DNA from: Eretmocerus hayati
Taxonomy: Eukaryota; Arthropoda; Insecta; Hymenoptera; Aphelinidae
Direction: 5' to 3'
DNA length: 64,000 bases
Assembly (NCBI GenBank): GCA_029851415.1
Contig: CM056741.1
Location: 64,346,282-64,410,281, forward strand
Part shown: one piece after another, positions 37,315 through 49,313 of the stretch
Numbering within the stretch: the first letter of the stretch is position 1
Layout: each line of letters starts with the position of its first letter
The notes under the pieces: generated by a model
What the model saw: the letters and a program-made list of their open reading frames with translations, nothing else
The model's database searches: none
Told to the model about the DNA's origin: nothing
Made by a program: the position numbers and the translations under genes

Positions 37315-40300
37315 ATGACAAAAAGGCCGAACGAATTTGAAGATTATAGCCAATGGATCAAGATAAATGCGGCAAAAGTGTTTGCAAAAAGTGTAGCTAC
37401 CTTACCTGGAGAGGGGCCGGTTGGTATCATCTATTCTGATGCCGATACTGTGAATGACAATCTTCCTAACCAAACACTGCAAGACGGTAATCGCATAGAG
37501 CACCATGTGAGTAACTAATAACTATATCTGATTGATAATTCTCAAACCTTCGTTTCGTGCAATATGTTCTTGATTACAGAATAAAATCTTTAAAACTTCG
37601 CATCAGCAACGGTTACGCGGTTGCATGATTCTTTGATGTTTAACTTTCCTGTCTGCAACTAGAACACTCCAAAATCAGGGTGTTTTTGAATTCCTCGAGC
37701 CAATTCCTGCCCGTTGAAAAAAGAATCTATTTCTTTCGTTCATTCAATCCATTTTAAATTGCAGGAGTTAGCAGATTATCGTGGATTTGAACCATGTGTT
37801 CCGCAAGTTGACGCAGCGAGTGATGCAGAAAACCCTATCTTGCGCAGAACAGGAAACTATGGTACTCTAACGATGCAATTATTATTCAATGTGTGACCGT
37901 AACACGATTCATTCAGACACGTTTTATCGCATTACTCGTGAATTGCAGATACTCTTGGAAACAAGTCAGCTGAGTCCTCCGACGCCAATATTTGCCTCGA
38001 CGAAGATGACCACGGAGATTGTGCAGAATCCTGTTGCGGACTCGAAGATGCCGAGGATTACGAGCTCCCTGAAAATCATCTCGACAAGGTGCTTTATCCT
38101 GGCGCTTCGATGACCGTCCGAGATTTCACCCTTTGTATCGGGTTGCTCAAGACTTCGTCGAATCAGCCCAAATCACACATTTGTCGCACACTCCAACTCT
38201 TCTCTCTCGTTCTTCCAAAACCTAACAACTGTCCATCGAGTTATTACCATTTTAAAAAGTGTATGGATGCGATGGGCGAGTCAATCTTGAAAAAACACCC
38301 TTACTGCTTGAATTGCAACGCTCTCACTGAAAATGAGGATCACGATCAAGATAATGACGAATCGGCAGAAATTGAGGAAATTCCTCGTGATGTGGAAGAG
38401 TGTGATTGCCCTGATAAGAAAAACTATTTTATCGAAATTCCAATTCGAAAGCAATTAGAGTCAATGTACAGGCGACCACACTTCTTCGAAAAGTTACAAC
38501 ACAGACAAACGATGCAGCGTGATAAAAGCGATGGTTATAAAGATATCCATCATGGCTCAGTGATTCAGGAACTCTCAAAAGAGAATCAGATTCTTTCCAG
38601 CCCATTCAATATTGCTTTCCTGTGGTACGCGGATGGTGTCACAATTTTCAATTCTTCCAAATACAACATCTGGCCTTTTTACTTGATCATTTTGGATTTA
38701 CCATATGAAGAGAGATATAAACCAGAAAATATGATATTAGCCCTGCTTTGGTTCGGTGATAAGAAGCCCCATCCAAATTTGTTCTTGGCGCCCTTGAAAG
38801 AGCCACTAAGAGAGTTGTACGTAGGAGTTGATTTCTACGTTGAGGATCTCAAGATGATCATTAGAGTAAGAGCCATTTTGTCTTCTGGAACAGGTGATCT
38901 GCCAGCAAAATCACTCATGCTGGTAATAAATCAATATAACGGTAGATTTGGGTGTCAAATTTGTGTCGTAGAAGGAGCAACTGTCAATAGGGTCCGGGTG
39001 TATCCTTTCAATCAAAAAATAGTACTCCGGACCGAAGATGACATGAGGATATGGGAAAAGCAAGCAATTGAAATCGGAAAACCTGTTTGTGGTGTCCAAG
39101 GACCTTCTCTTTTGTCAAAAATTTGCTATAAAACGTCTTTTACAACTGCACTTGATATTATGCATAACGGATTCTCAGGAACTTCAAAAAAACTGGGAGA
39201 GTTGTGGTTCGAAACGAAGTACGCGGCAGAAAATTTTAATATCTCAAATTTAGTAGAATTGGTAGATCAGCGAATGAGCAAAATCAAACCACCTTCTTAT
39301 GTCAAGCGCTTGGCTGGTCCTATCGAGACTCACTACAAGTATTGGAAAGCATCTGTTAGAAAAAATTGGCTATTCTATACTTCAATACCGTGTCTATTTG
39401 GACTTCTTCCAGACGATTATTTTGACCACTACTTGTACTATGTATTGGCTGTATACAATTTGAGTGGTAACGTAGTTACAGAAAGACAGTGTCAGCTGTC
39501 TGAAAAGTCAATGTATGAATTCAGTAGCCGATTTGAGTATCTGTACGGAGAAAAGCGCGCTACGAGCAATATTCATGGCTCTTTGCACTTAGTTGAAATG
39601 GTTCGGCGCTTTGGACCATCTTGGACGACGTCTTGTTTTCCCACTGAGAGCTTGAATGGAATATTGAAAAATTTCGTCCACAGTAGCAAAAACCCAGAGC
39701 TTCAGATAGTAGAAAACTTGGATATGTATGTTAAAATGCACACTCTCAATCACGAATTTCTTCAGCGAGGTAGCGATGCAGCCATTTTCTTTGAGGCTCA
39801 TCTACATGGCCAAAAGAAAATGAAATTAACCTTGATCGAAAAAGACATCCATGCAATAGGCGCCGCATCAAGGATAGCTGATGAAGAAGCTGGGGAGATG
39901 ATGACAGAACTCAACTTGCCAGGGAGAAACATATTTGTAGTGAAGAAAATATTGAAGAACCGGCTTGTATTTACTTCCGAGATAGCACTTAAAAGTACTA
40001 ACAAACACGAGGATCACTATGTTTCCTATTCAAATGGCCCAGATGTTGAATTTGGAATAGTTGAAAGATATTTTCGATCCACAGACTGTTCGTGTCGTAA
40101 AATTTGCGAATGTGAGGGCTCAAATTTTGCATGCATTAGAAGGTTATACACTGTAAATCCTTTCAAAGTTAATTTACCAGACGGTGAATTAGATTTTATA
40201 CACAAGTGCACTGGTCATGATGATGACATCAAGCTGATAAATGTAAAAAATTTGATAAATGTGCTATTTCACGTAGAATATGAAGAGGGGCTGTCTTATA

Positions 40301-40335
40301 TCATCAATCCTGTAAATACTGTAGAATTTGAATAA
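37315..40335 (+). CDS. CACTA/EnSpm tnp2-like transposase, three exons, intact
   Basis: Exons 37315-37506, 37765-37861 and 37949-40335 join in phase (0, then 1) to give 891 codons without a stop. The start ATG gives MTKRPNEFEDYSQW. The acidic N-terminal third has paired cysteines (CLNCNAL, ECDCPDKK). The tnp2-type core follows: YADGVTIFNSSKYNIWP (about residues 323-339), LWFGDKKPHPNLFLAPL, FGCQICVVEGATV with a CxxC pair (about 430-445), and DIMHNGFSGTSKKL near 498. ESLNGILKNFVHSS lies near 665, and the C-terminus is Cys-rich (CSCRKICECEGSNFAC). Family transposases cut and paste CACTA elements by binding their ends. The intact frame suggests the copy is young or recently active. The exon 2 donor (GTACTC) is weak but is the only one keeping the frame. 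Confidence 0.88.
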
Positions 40336-40477
40336 ATATACTTTTCATTCATTCGTCATCTTTTCAGTAATTCATCAATATATTCAATGACTTTGACTTG
40401 AAAATATTAACTCTCGATCGATTCCTGTTTGATAAAAAAACCATAAAACTGAGTAGATTTTCCATTTTTTAAAAATT

Positions 40478-40660
40478 TCGTCCACGTTTTTGCGACATGT
40501 CGCAAATACAGGTTTGGCGACATGTCGCCGAGCTGTCGCAAAATCATGTCGCCGAGCTATCGCCAAGCTGTCGCCGACCTATCGCAAAGCTGTCGCAAAT
40601 GGGAATTTGCGATAGCTCGGCGACATGTCGCCAATATTCTCAATTTCTACGCGGGGTCTT
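40478..40660. repeat. inner inverted repeat, right copy (GCGACATGTCGC modules)
   Basis: Reverse complement of 33171-33363, from TTTGCGACATGTCGCAAA to GCCAATATTCTCAATTTCTA. The two copies differ at a few positions only, which suggests gene conversion or a young age. Confidence 0.85.
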
Positions 40661-40980
40661 CCGACGGCCACCCTTAACCAATCTTATAGGTACCATTTTA
40701 CACCCATAATCAAATAGTCGGTGAATTTTTAGCGCGGGCTAAGCCCAGTGGTCTCAGCCGAGCGGTCACCAATCCGGGTGATGAATCGCAAAACCGTTGC
40801 TTAACCTGAATTCTTTACCAGAAAAGATCGCGTGGCCAGCGCTGGTGTTTACTCCTATTTGTCTATGTAAGAACATGAAGAAACTGGCTTTTTTGATTTA
40901 AAATTATCGTCCGATCACAACCATTGCCCAATCTCATGCGTGGATCCCATTTTTACTCCCATATTCGATGACGTAACATT

Positions 40981-41087
40981 GTCAACCAGGGGTTGAAATC
41001 TCAACCAACTGGTTGGATTTTGTGAGCAACCAGTGGTTGACCAATTCAGTTGGAAGTCAACCAATTTTTTACAAAGTCGTTATAGTG
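40981..41087. repeat. right subterminal array and terminus of the CACTA element
   Basis: Palindromic words CAACCAGGGGTTG, CAACCAACTGGTTGG and CAACCAGTGGTTG are followed by GTCAACCAATTTTTTACA and a final TATAGTG. The spacing mirrors the left end. Confidence 0.75.
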
Positions 41088-41185
41088 TTAGTCAGAGCAA
41101 AGAGTGTGGAATTTTTCAAATTCATTAATCTTGCAGCAGAAGTAACCAGCCAGTACTAAAGTAATTGTTTTCTTGTATGTTTCAG

Positions 41186-41318
41186 TTTTGGGCGGCATAC
41201 GTGCCATGCGAATCGCAGCATCTGAACGCTGTGCAGATGACTCTGGAACAGGTTGACCTAATAAAGCGGCTAATCGAGAAGTACTCGCAGCACATGCAGT
41301 TTGCTACTTCGTCAAGGG
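41186..41318 (+). CDS. membrane dipeptidase, second clear exon
   Basis: Acceptor TATGTTTCAG, then FWAAYVPCESQHLNAVQMTL and onward to QFATSSR, ending at the GTAAGT donor; 133 bp, phase 0 to phase 1. This is the family segment FW-x-AYVPC followed by the helix that leads to the IxxAHKxGKI part. It joins directly to exon 21537-22031 (ending VGGQ) and to 53850-54038 (starting EIMDAHK), with both phases correct. It begins only about 100 bp beyond the right end of the CACTA element. Confidence 0.93.
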
Positions 41319-44300
41319 GTAAGTTGTATTATGCACATCAGGGGTGTACTACACATACTCAAAGTCGAAGAAGCAACATCACTTCAACTGAATTCTATAC
41401 ACTCTCGCAAGCTGTCGCAACGGCCTACTTGTGCTTGCAGCGAAGCTTCGCGAAACTGGACACGTGCGCGATGCCCCAATCCAAACTATCCTTCTCCCTC
41501 ACGTATTCCATGTATCTAGCTTATAGATATAGTGAGCTCATGGTGCACCCGGATAGCTTGAATTATTCCAAAGGATGACGTGTGTAGGGCGAGCCGTGCA
41601 TGCAAACACTCGAATTTTCACTGTAGCATGGTCGTGTAGGGGTGCATCACAGACAGCTCGTGGAATAGAGCTTTCGGTTATGTGACGATGCCATCCGATT
41701 CTGGCGAGGCCACGAGTTCTCTTGGCGAATATAAGTTTTAAGCTCTCCGTGATACCCAGTAGCGCGACATTGAAAGCTTCAACGGACAAAATACCTTTCT
41801 TTCCTCGCTCTCGAGCCACTTTTTTCTTCGTCAACAAGACTTTTCGAATTTACGAGTACCCAGCTGCATTGACAATGTATATTCAGGCCGAGCTACATTG
41901 ATAGTTACGTGCTCTGGACCCAGAACTCACTTGTAATAATATGCAATACGAATCAAATGAACTTGTCAAACTTGAGATTCTATAACTTGGTGTGGAACGC
42001 AGGAGTTTCGGTGTATTCGCATGTCATACTCCTGTATAACGTTCTCTTTCTCACTTCCTTGCTCGCTTCCTTGAACAACGCCGGCTTCGCTCGTCGTCGA
42101 ACGAATTAGTTCCCACCGTGGTTTCTACGCCAAATACGTCCACATCGCCACGGGTGTAATACTCGATAGCGTTCGATATTGGCTCGCCATCCCATCAAAC
42201 TCGAGTGTCAATAGTTTGTCACTTCTCGAGTGATGTACGCTTTCAAACTTCGCGGCGACGGTGCTAGTAGATATATAGATATTCTTGCTTCAAATAAATT
42301 GGCCGGAAGCTGTTTCTCATCTCCGCGCAGAGTTTCGCGACGCGTCGCAGATATGCTCAGAATTGAGCTTTCGGTTATACTCCCGACCGATCTCAAGATT
42401 ATGCGGTCACCATACACTCTGAGTTTTGTTTCCAATTTTCTCCGATACTTTTGCAATTTCGGCAGAACGCGATGAGGTATCGAGAGTTACTGTACTCATA
42501 GCTTGTATTCGACAGCTCGTCGTTTAGCCTTTATCGCAAGATTATCGGAGAATATTGGGGACAAGGGTGAGTTTGTATCCCCTTTTTTCTGTCGTACTAT
42601 GTTTGGGTTTCGTCAACGAATTTTCGAGATCACCACTGTGAAAAGAAATCTTCAAAGTCAATTCGCTTAGCAGGGTTACTCTGATCTTTGAAAATCGAAA
42701 AATGAGTGAAATGCGACTAATTTTTCACTTCATGATCACCGTTTCTTGATATACACTTCATCATTGATATTAATCAGTGCCAATATTTGAATATGAGGTT
42801 AATAGGTTGTACTAGAATTCAAATTAAAATAAAGGCAATTTTTTCGATCACGGGAATGAAGTAAGTGAGGTCTCTTTACGACGCACAAGTATATTTTACC
42901 ACTATACTCCTACAGCCATTGACCTTATGAGTGAATCATGGTTTGTAATTGATCATTGACGATACTTTGAGGATCAATCCTCAGACAGATCAGAATAAGG
43001 GTATTTAAAAAATGACACTAATTCGACTATCGACTAATACGCGTCACTTCGAGGCATTGAAATATTTTCGTGAAGCCTATTTTATTGCCTCGCGAGGGTG
43101 GAGGTCTCCAAATCAGCATATTTTGACCTATGACGCAATGTAAAAAGTAAATTTCCATGTAATGAAAAACTTGTTAATAGCTTTTGTAGAACTTTGAAAA
43201 CTCCAAGCTCTACTCATTTTTGTCTCTCATATACACAACTTTACGGCAAGTGCAAGTACCCGTTAAATCACAAATGGCAACGTTTCGAGACAAGAGATAG
43301 TCGGGCTCAAAAATATTTTGTTCGTTATAAAAATCGCGATTATTACTTGTCGTCGGCAAGTTCTATAAAAAAAGAATCATGGATGTCCTTTTTGTGCTTA
43401 CATGTACTACGAATTCACTTTATTCAATGTCCATACTTGTAACTCTTTGATCTGTGACATATCCACTATCACTTTTAATCGAAAGGCGACGAGGGAAATC
43501 GACGAGAATGGGAGCTTTTGCTACGATGAGAAAAAATGTAAACGTCATTCAAACGCTGGACAAAAAAGAAATGATACTCATTTCACTGATTCCAAACCAG
43601 AGATATTATAATATCTTTATGCTCAAAATTTCTGTCGTGATTTCGTGAAAAATGCCCGAGCAAAGCGTCACGACTATCCCAGTTTTCTGCGACAGATGCC
43701 ATCTCCAAACCAAGCCCCGCAAGGGCCGAATTCACTTTTCCATAAAAGTCACATAATTTTGCGCTCTCATACTAAAAACAAAAAAGGCTCGAGAAGTGGA
43801 AATGAGTCATTAAGCGAGCAAAGTAAATTTCCGAGTTCCAGGGTCGTAGATTTTCATCAAGCTTAGAAAAATTTGCTTTTGGCGAGGTTTTTGGTCGACA
43901 GGGCTTGCGACTGCGGGAGCGACTAGAATACACTTTTTCAAGAACTTTTTGGTGAGCGCACGTCCACCTCGGTCCACGTAATTTTTCTGCTAACGAGTAA
44001 TGAAATTTAATCTATACCGATGACAAGTTCTCGAATGACTTGCAGGACGAGATGAGTATACGAATTACCGACATAACTCAATCTAATTGGTCTCGAGCCA
44101 ACCGAATCTTCAGAGTATGATTTTTACTTCTCACATAGTTTGGCGTAGCTTGGAAATACTGGCATCTTAAAAATTTGCACCCCTGCTACGTCTATACAAT
44201 TCTAAATTGGTTACCTTCTGCTTCCTCGTTTTCATCGTTGAATTTTGCTCTTTCGTGAGTACTCAGATTCAGAAACGTGTAACTCTACAATCAGTACATT

Positions 44301-47300
44301 CTTGGGCTATGGGTAAACATGTCGAGTAGAATGTGGTTGAATATTGAATCGACATCACGAAAACGTGCGCAAAGAGAAATGGTCCCATCTTTTTCTCGAA
44401 TAAATTCTTGGATATCTCTTTGGAATCGATAGGTATGGGTATTCGGTTTAATCAAGAGTCTCCCAGGGCGAAGGAATGAAAAATTCATTGAAGCGTTCGG
44501 GCGTAGCCATATCCATACCTATAAGTGAACTTCAGCCTCTCACTTATGCCCATCGCACATAATAGATATAGATAAAACTGCTCGCTAGAGCCCATGTGTT
44601 TTCCACTACTGTGCTATATAGAAATCGATAGAGCAAAGTTCACGTGGTGGCGTACAACATCTACCCTCGTGAAAATAGTAGCCCATTCGAGGGGTGGCTA
44701 TGTGCACCGTTCAAGCGTCTTTAAATCTCCGGAATTTGGATCGTGCGGAGCGTACTTCCGAGCGCAATTTATCGTCCAAGTGATGTTTACCCTGCAGCTA
44801 CTGCAGTGCACTTCGACCCATTGCTGCGGACCCTTTTTGGTATAGTCTCTTGGTCGCTGGTGCACGAGGATGGATGGAAATTGAAGTGATTGAGAAAAAC
44901 AACGTAGTTCGTTCGTTTCAAGTTCCCTGATGCGTCTGCACTGCACTAAAAAAGTAACCTTTGCACAGCGCGCACCAGCTCAAATTTGTTCTCGCAGCGA
45001 AAGTGTTTCACCGGCACTGATTCCGAATTAACCAAGTGTTGAAAAATTAGAAAGTTTACACGTGCTATGCATAACGAGGTTGATTGCGAGTGACTGTAGA
45101 TGTTGGAATTTCGCGAAAACTGTTTTTTGACTGGTTTGGTTTTTGGTTTTGTGAATTTTGACACTTGATACTTACATTTGTGAATCATGTGTGGAATTTG
45201 ATACACTTTAATTAACGTAATCCAGACATATTCTTCAATTCACGGCACGATGTACAATTGAATTTAAATGGTAATTACCTCGATTACTGCCATCCGAGTT
45301 CATTCATATAACTCGTTCAGCGAGCTCCAATATTATACCGAGCAGTCGCCTAGCTACAATATCGCATATAGATCCATCTCCCTTTGATTAAAATTGAGCT
45401 TGCGCTCGCTATCGCATGCGGGAGTCATAAATCATATCCAAAATCGCGGATTAATCTTCAAATTCTCGCAAAAGACATCCACCGAGATTCACGCCCCCGA
45501 GACCCATTTCGAAAGCTCGCACATACCTATACCCACACACGCAATGCAAGTTGTAAGCTAACACAGACAGCTGCAAGCTCAAAGCTTTAACACGCGATAG
45601 AGCTTTGAGTGAGAATTTTGCAAACCTCTGTATCCACACTCGCGTAAAATACCTCGTATTATATCTGTGCTGGCTGTGATGCTTTGTGCACATAGCAGAT
45701 ACGTACATACACTATAACTGCTCTCTTTGGTGTAGTATATGTATATATGCTTGTGTATGCATAATAGCCTCTCCTCCGCGTCCTCCCTTGCACATCCCAT
45801 ACACTATATAATCGTACTACTGCACTATGGTACACAGAGTAAATAGCTTTGGCTGTTAAATAGCTTAACCCCAGAGATGAGTTTATTAGAGCGCGGAAGC
45901 TTGCACAAGCTCACACTCTATGTATCACGCCCTTTTCTAGTGTGTACGTACACTCTCTCACGCGTGCACGAGTGTCATAATGGTGAACGTGCATAAAGCT
46001 CCAGTTTTTTTTTTTGCCGGAACAGCACCGATGCTCGCGGGTAGTCGTAATTATTCGATCAACCAACTGAAGAGCTATGCAGCTTTCGTTTTATCGCTGT
46101 GTGGACGGGGCGTGAATTTGCTCACGCTTGACCGCACGTGAGCGAGCAAAACGCTCTGAATTATTGCATCTCCCGTATATTTGCTTGAGTGTGTGTGTGT
46201 GTGTGGGTGGATGTGTCAATTTCGAGTGTCACCAACACGAGAGTTGAACTTTGGAACGAAATAATTTTGCCATTATCGCGAGTAAATCAATTAGTGGTCG
46301 TCCATGGAACGATTGGTTGATCGCTTCGATCATTTATAAATCAACTCTCGCTCGCGAATTCGGGTGAATATAATCGTGACGAGTTAATTTCATCCGCAGT
46401 CGACACGATAAGTTGAAATCGGAAGGAAGGGGGAATCGATTTTGAACGTCCCGCCAATTGAACTTGCCCCTTCGCGACAGACCTATCAGAGCGGAGAATC
46501 GCTTCACTTTTCATAAAAAACGAGTTGTACAAACATCAAACCCGTACTTACAATAAACTAAAATTGACTTTGATGGAATATCTCGAGGTATGCTTTGTAG
46601 ACAAGAATGTCGATGCAATACATGCAAAACGTGGAATGGTTTCGATTACTACGGAAATAAATTGCTCTGTGGATTGGTAATCAAACTATTTTTTTCATTT
46701 GTAAATGCGTTTCTTTTATCGAATCGATTGCTCCTTTGTTCTATCGTGTCCTACTCAACTATAAAAGAGTTTTTCAGACAAGCATTGAGGGTTGAAAATT
46801 TCTATTCTCTTTTTTTTATGGTCAGTTTGATTGGATTTTATGTGACGGTCATAACTGAATTTGAACGATTTGACAGATCGTTTGATCTCGCTGCGCTGAT
46901 GCGTCTCTGAAAGAATACAACAATTGAATAGGCCATATGTATAATTGTAGGTCAGTGTGGAACCTTCTCGATTCGACTCGCGGTCGAGTGATGGAGTTGT
47001 TGTATCTGTAAGCAACGGCTAACCACGAGGATGATTGGACACAAACGGATGGGCGCGCGTCAGCATCACGAAATCGTCAACTGGTGGTGTAGCGATACCG
47101 CAATCAAAGCTCGTTCGCACCCTCGTCATTCCAGCATCCCGATCATAATACGTGGCCGTTCGTGGCCTCTTTCGTGCACACACATATGGAGCAAAATTGT
47201 TGATCCTGTCAGATAAGAATCGATCTATGTTCGGATTGAAATAATGAGCTATTACCCAAAACATAAAAATTGTGATTTGCTAAAATTTACATCCATTTTG

Positions 47301-48057
47301 GTACCTGCTTGGGGAAAACCCGAAAGACGGGCGGCCAGACGCTCCGCGATGAAAATTACGAAGGGCCAATGAAGGCAGGCGCCGAGTGCAGTACAAATTT
47401 TGGTACTTTCGGTCGCCCCCAGCGAGTAATCCCATTACAGGCCACCTGCCCTTTCCGCGAGCGACGAGCAAAATCGGCAAATTCGTCTGGGACGACTGCA
47501 TGGACAGATTAGATCGTCCGCCGGCGCGACTAACCGACTGTTTTCCCCGCGGACAATGGGCCTCGATCATTATTCTCCCAAAAATCACCGACGACAGACA
47601 AACAATATGCAGATATCGTTTTATTACTTTACTGTACTGTCCATCTGCGATGCCGAATTATTACCGTCGCCCAGACGTAATTAGTCGTCGTTGCTCCGAA
47701 CGCGGCACTGGATTGCCAGCCCCGCATAGCCCCACGTGACATACACCTATGGGTGTTGGCTCCCGCCCGCACCCGGCAAGAAGCGACAATACAACGATCA
47801 ATTATAATAGACTTGTGATTTACCCAACAACTGTGATTGTATTTACCAGTGTATCGAGTTTTGATGTGCGAAACTCTTTCAAAGAATTTCAGGGTCTAAA
47901 ATTTCGCTCGTCGGTCACGTTGCATATGTGCAAAAAATGAACTTCACTTGATATTTCGTATCACACATCTCTGCGAGAAACAGAGGGTAAATCTGGAAAT
48001 ATTTCGCAGTTTAACAAATCAACAATCCAAAAGGATGTATGCACAGTGTACATACTA
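41319..48057. other. dipeptidase intron 3, first part
   Basis: No supported gene. CpG-richer patches with GCTTGC words occur at 41400-42250 and 45300-46150, and a GT run at 46188-46205. The segment 42395-42590 (ATGCGGTCACCATACA onward) is a relative of the element nested at 25428-25807. A GC-rich block at about 47300-47740 is noted separately. Frames at 43194-43866 have no recognised domain. Confidence 0.45.
47300..47740. other. GC-rich intronic block
   Basis: About 440 bp with markedly higher GC than its surroundings, starting near CTGCTTGGGGAAAACCCGAA. Frames are open on both strands, which is expected of stop-poor GC-rich DNA. No splice-supported exon and no domain. A conserved regulatory element is possible. 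Confidence 0.35.
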
Positions 48058-48879
48058 AGGTATGTGTTCCGAACCTGACCCCATTCAGACATTCTCTCAA
48101 CAACTCTGCATGGTCTATACCTCAATATTTTCAAACGTATTTCAAGCTCACCTCAAAGCTTGTTGTAAGACCTTGAAAATAGATTGAACTACGTCTAATT
48201 TCGAAAAACTGAAGCTTTCAATTTTCCTAAAAAAAAGAGAGAATGATTCGAATCAGCGATAAAGTGCAGAAAATCAATCGTTTTTGCCCATCTTTACTGT
48301 CTTGCAATCACACTTGAGCTTTTTGCCGACTTCCGAACAACTTCGACATGATAAACACGTTCTGATTGGTAAAAAGAATTATACTCATGCCCTTTTGAGA
48401 TAACCAGACTGAGTCATGTTGCCGCACACCCCATGTTTCACAACTGGTCTCCGCATTGAGCTTATATATAGAATCGTTTCAGATTCGAGTTTTGTAGCTC
48501 CTAAAAACAACGGATTTTGACGAGGCTTTTGATGGACTTAAATGAATTAGAATGCGCTAGAGTGTACGTTGAGATCCGTTGAGATCGCTTAATCCGAAAA
48601 AAAATTTAGCATCGATTTGCTTTAATTTAGCTGTAATTGTTTTCTCTCAGCTCAGCTAAAAATTTTCTTAGCTGTGCAGAAACGAAGAATCGAATAACCA
48701 CTTGAGATTTTCTGGAAAACGGAGAATCATGCGGGGTCGGTCCAAATCATTCAATTTTTCATATTCTAACATAACAATGGTAAAAAAAAGAGCGAAGGTC
48801 AAAAAGTGCCCATTCCAGAGATCGGCATATGGGGGCAAGTTGGGTACAGCACAGAGGCAAGTTGGGTATACACTTACCT
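48058..48879. mobile_element. AGGTAAGT-ended TIR family, copy 3
   Basis: The left end is AGGTATGTGTTCCGAACCTG; the right end reads GGCAAGTTGGGTATACACTTACCT. The right part matches the left part of copies 1 and 4 in reverse (GCCCATTCCAGAGATCGGCATATGGGGGCAAGTTGG region), so this copy lies in the opposite sense. The family hairpin words appear near 48150-48185. It is 822 bp. Confidence 0.7.
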
Positions 48880-48921
48880 CATTCAGAAGCCCAGAAGCTT
48901 CTGACGTTCTTTTCAATTAGT

Positions 48922-49003
48922 CATCCTATGTTCCAAATGCTTGACAAATCCCGTTTCAAATCAATTTGAAATGGGATTTGTCAACCACTTGGAACATAGA
49001 ATG
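48922..49003. repeat. near-perfect palindrome, 82 bp
   Basis: The arm CTATGTTCCAAATGCTTGAC and onward pairs with the matching sequence ending CACTTGGAACATAG, with almost no loop and only three or four mismatches. It lies 43 bp beyond the end of copy 3 of the AGGTAAGT family. Confidence 0.85.
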
Positions 49004-49313
49004 CCTTGGATCGTATGAAATTAACCCAAGTGGCTCTTCCGAGGGCTGTTCAAAAAGATTGATATTTCCATTACGCTCGACATTTCGAGTGTTTCAATCC
49101 TCAGTTTGATAAATCGTTACCGTTTCGAATTCAGTTTATTCGAAAATTTATTACATCTTGCTCGATTCTGCATTGTAACTTATCACTGACAATGTTCAAT
49201 TATTTCAATTTGCAACCAACCAGTCACTCTTTCTTGGGCATAAAAAATATCATCCATAATGATCTTCTCTCGTCTTTTCCACCTTCTCAGTCTTCAATAA
49301 TCCTGTTTTATCA

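Larger units (their letters stand above)
32852..41087. mobile_element. CACTA/EnSpm-type DNA transposon, about 8.2 kb
   Basis: The left terminus CACTGTAAATGAGGG begins at 32852; the right terminus ends TATAGTG at 41087. The element encodes a tnp2-like transposase (+) and a BEN-domain protein (-). Two kinds of subterminal repeats lie at both ends: CAACCAGTGGTTG-type palindromes outermost, and GCGACATGTCGC-type palindromes farther in. The inner set forms an inverted repeat of about 180 bp (33171-33363 against 40478-40660). The exact right end is uncertain: a related copy at 54349 ends TTTTTTACAGTG, so the end here could be near 41073 with GTG lost. AGTCGT flanks the left terminus and this alternative right end. 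It sits in intron 2 of the dipeptidase. Confidence 0.85.

Noticed and set aside
38911..40211. Short - strand frames opposite the transposase
   Set aside because: Shadows of the transposase coding sequence.
40735..40800. Similar tRNA-like words in the CACTA right end (CAGCCGAGCGGTCACC)
   Set aside because: Part of the transposon end, shared with the copy at 54080; no tRNA fold.
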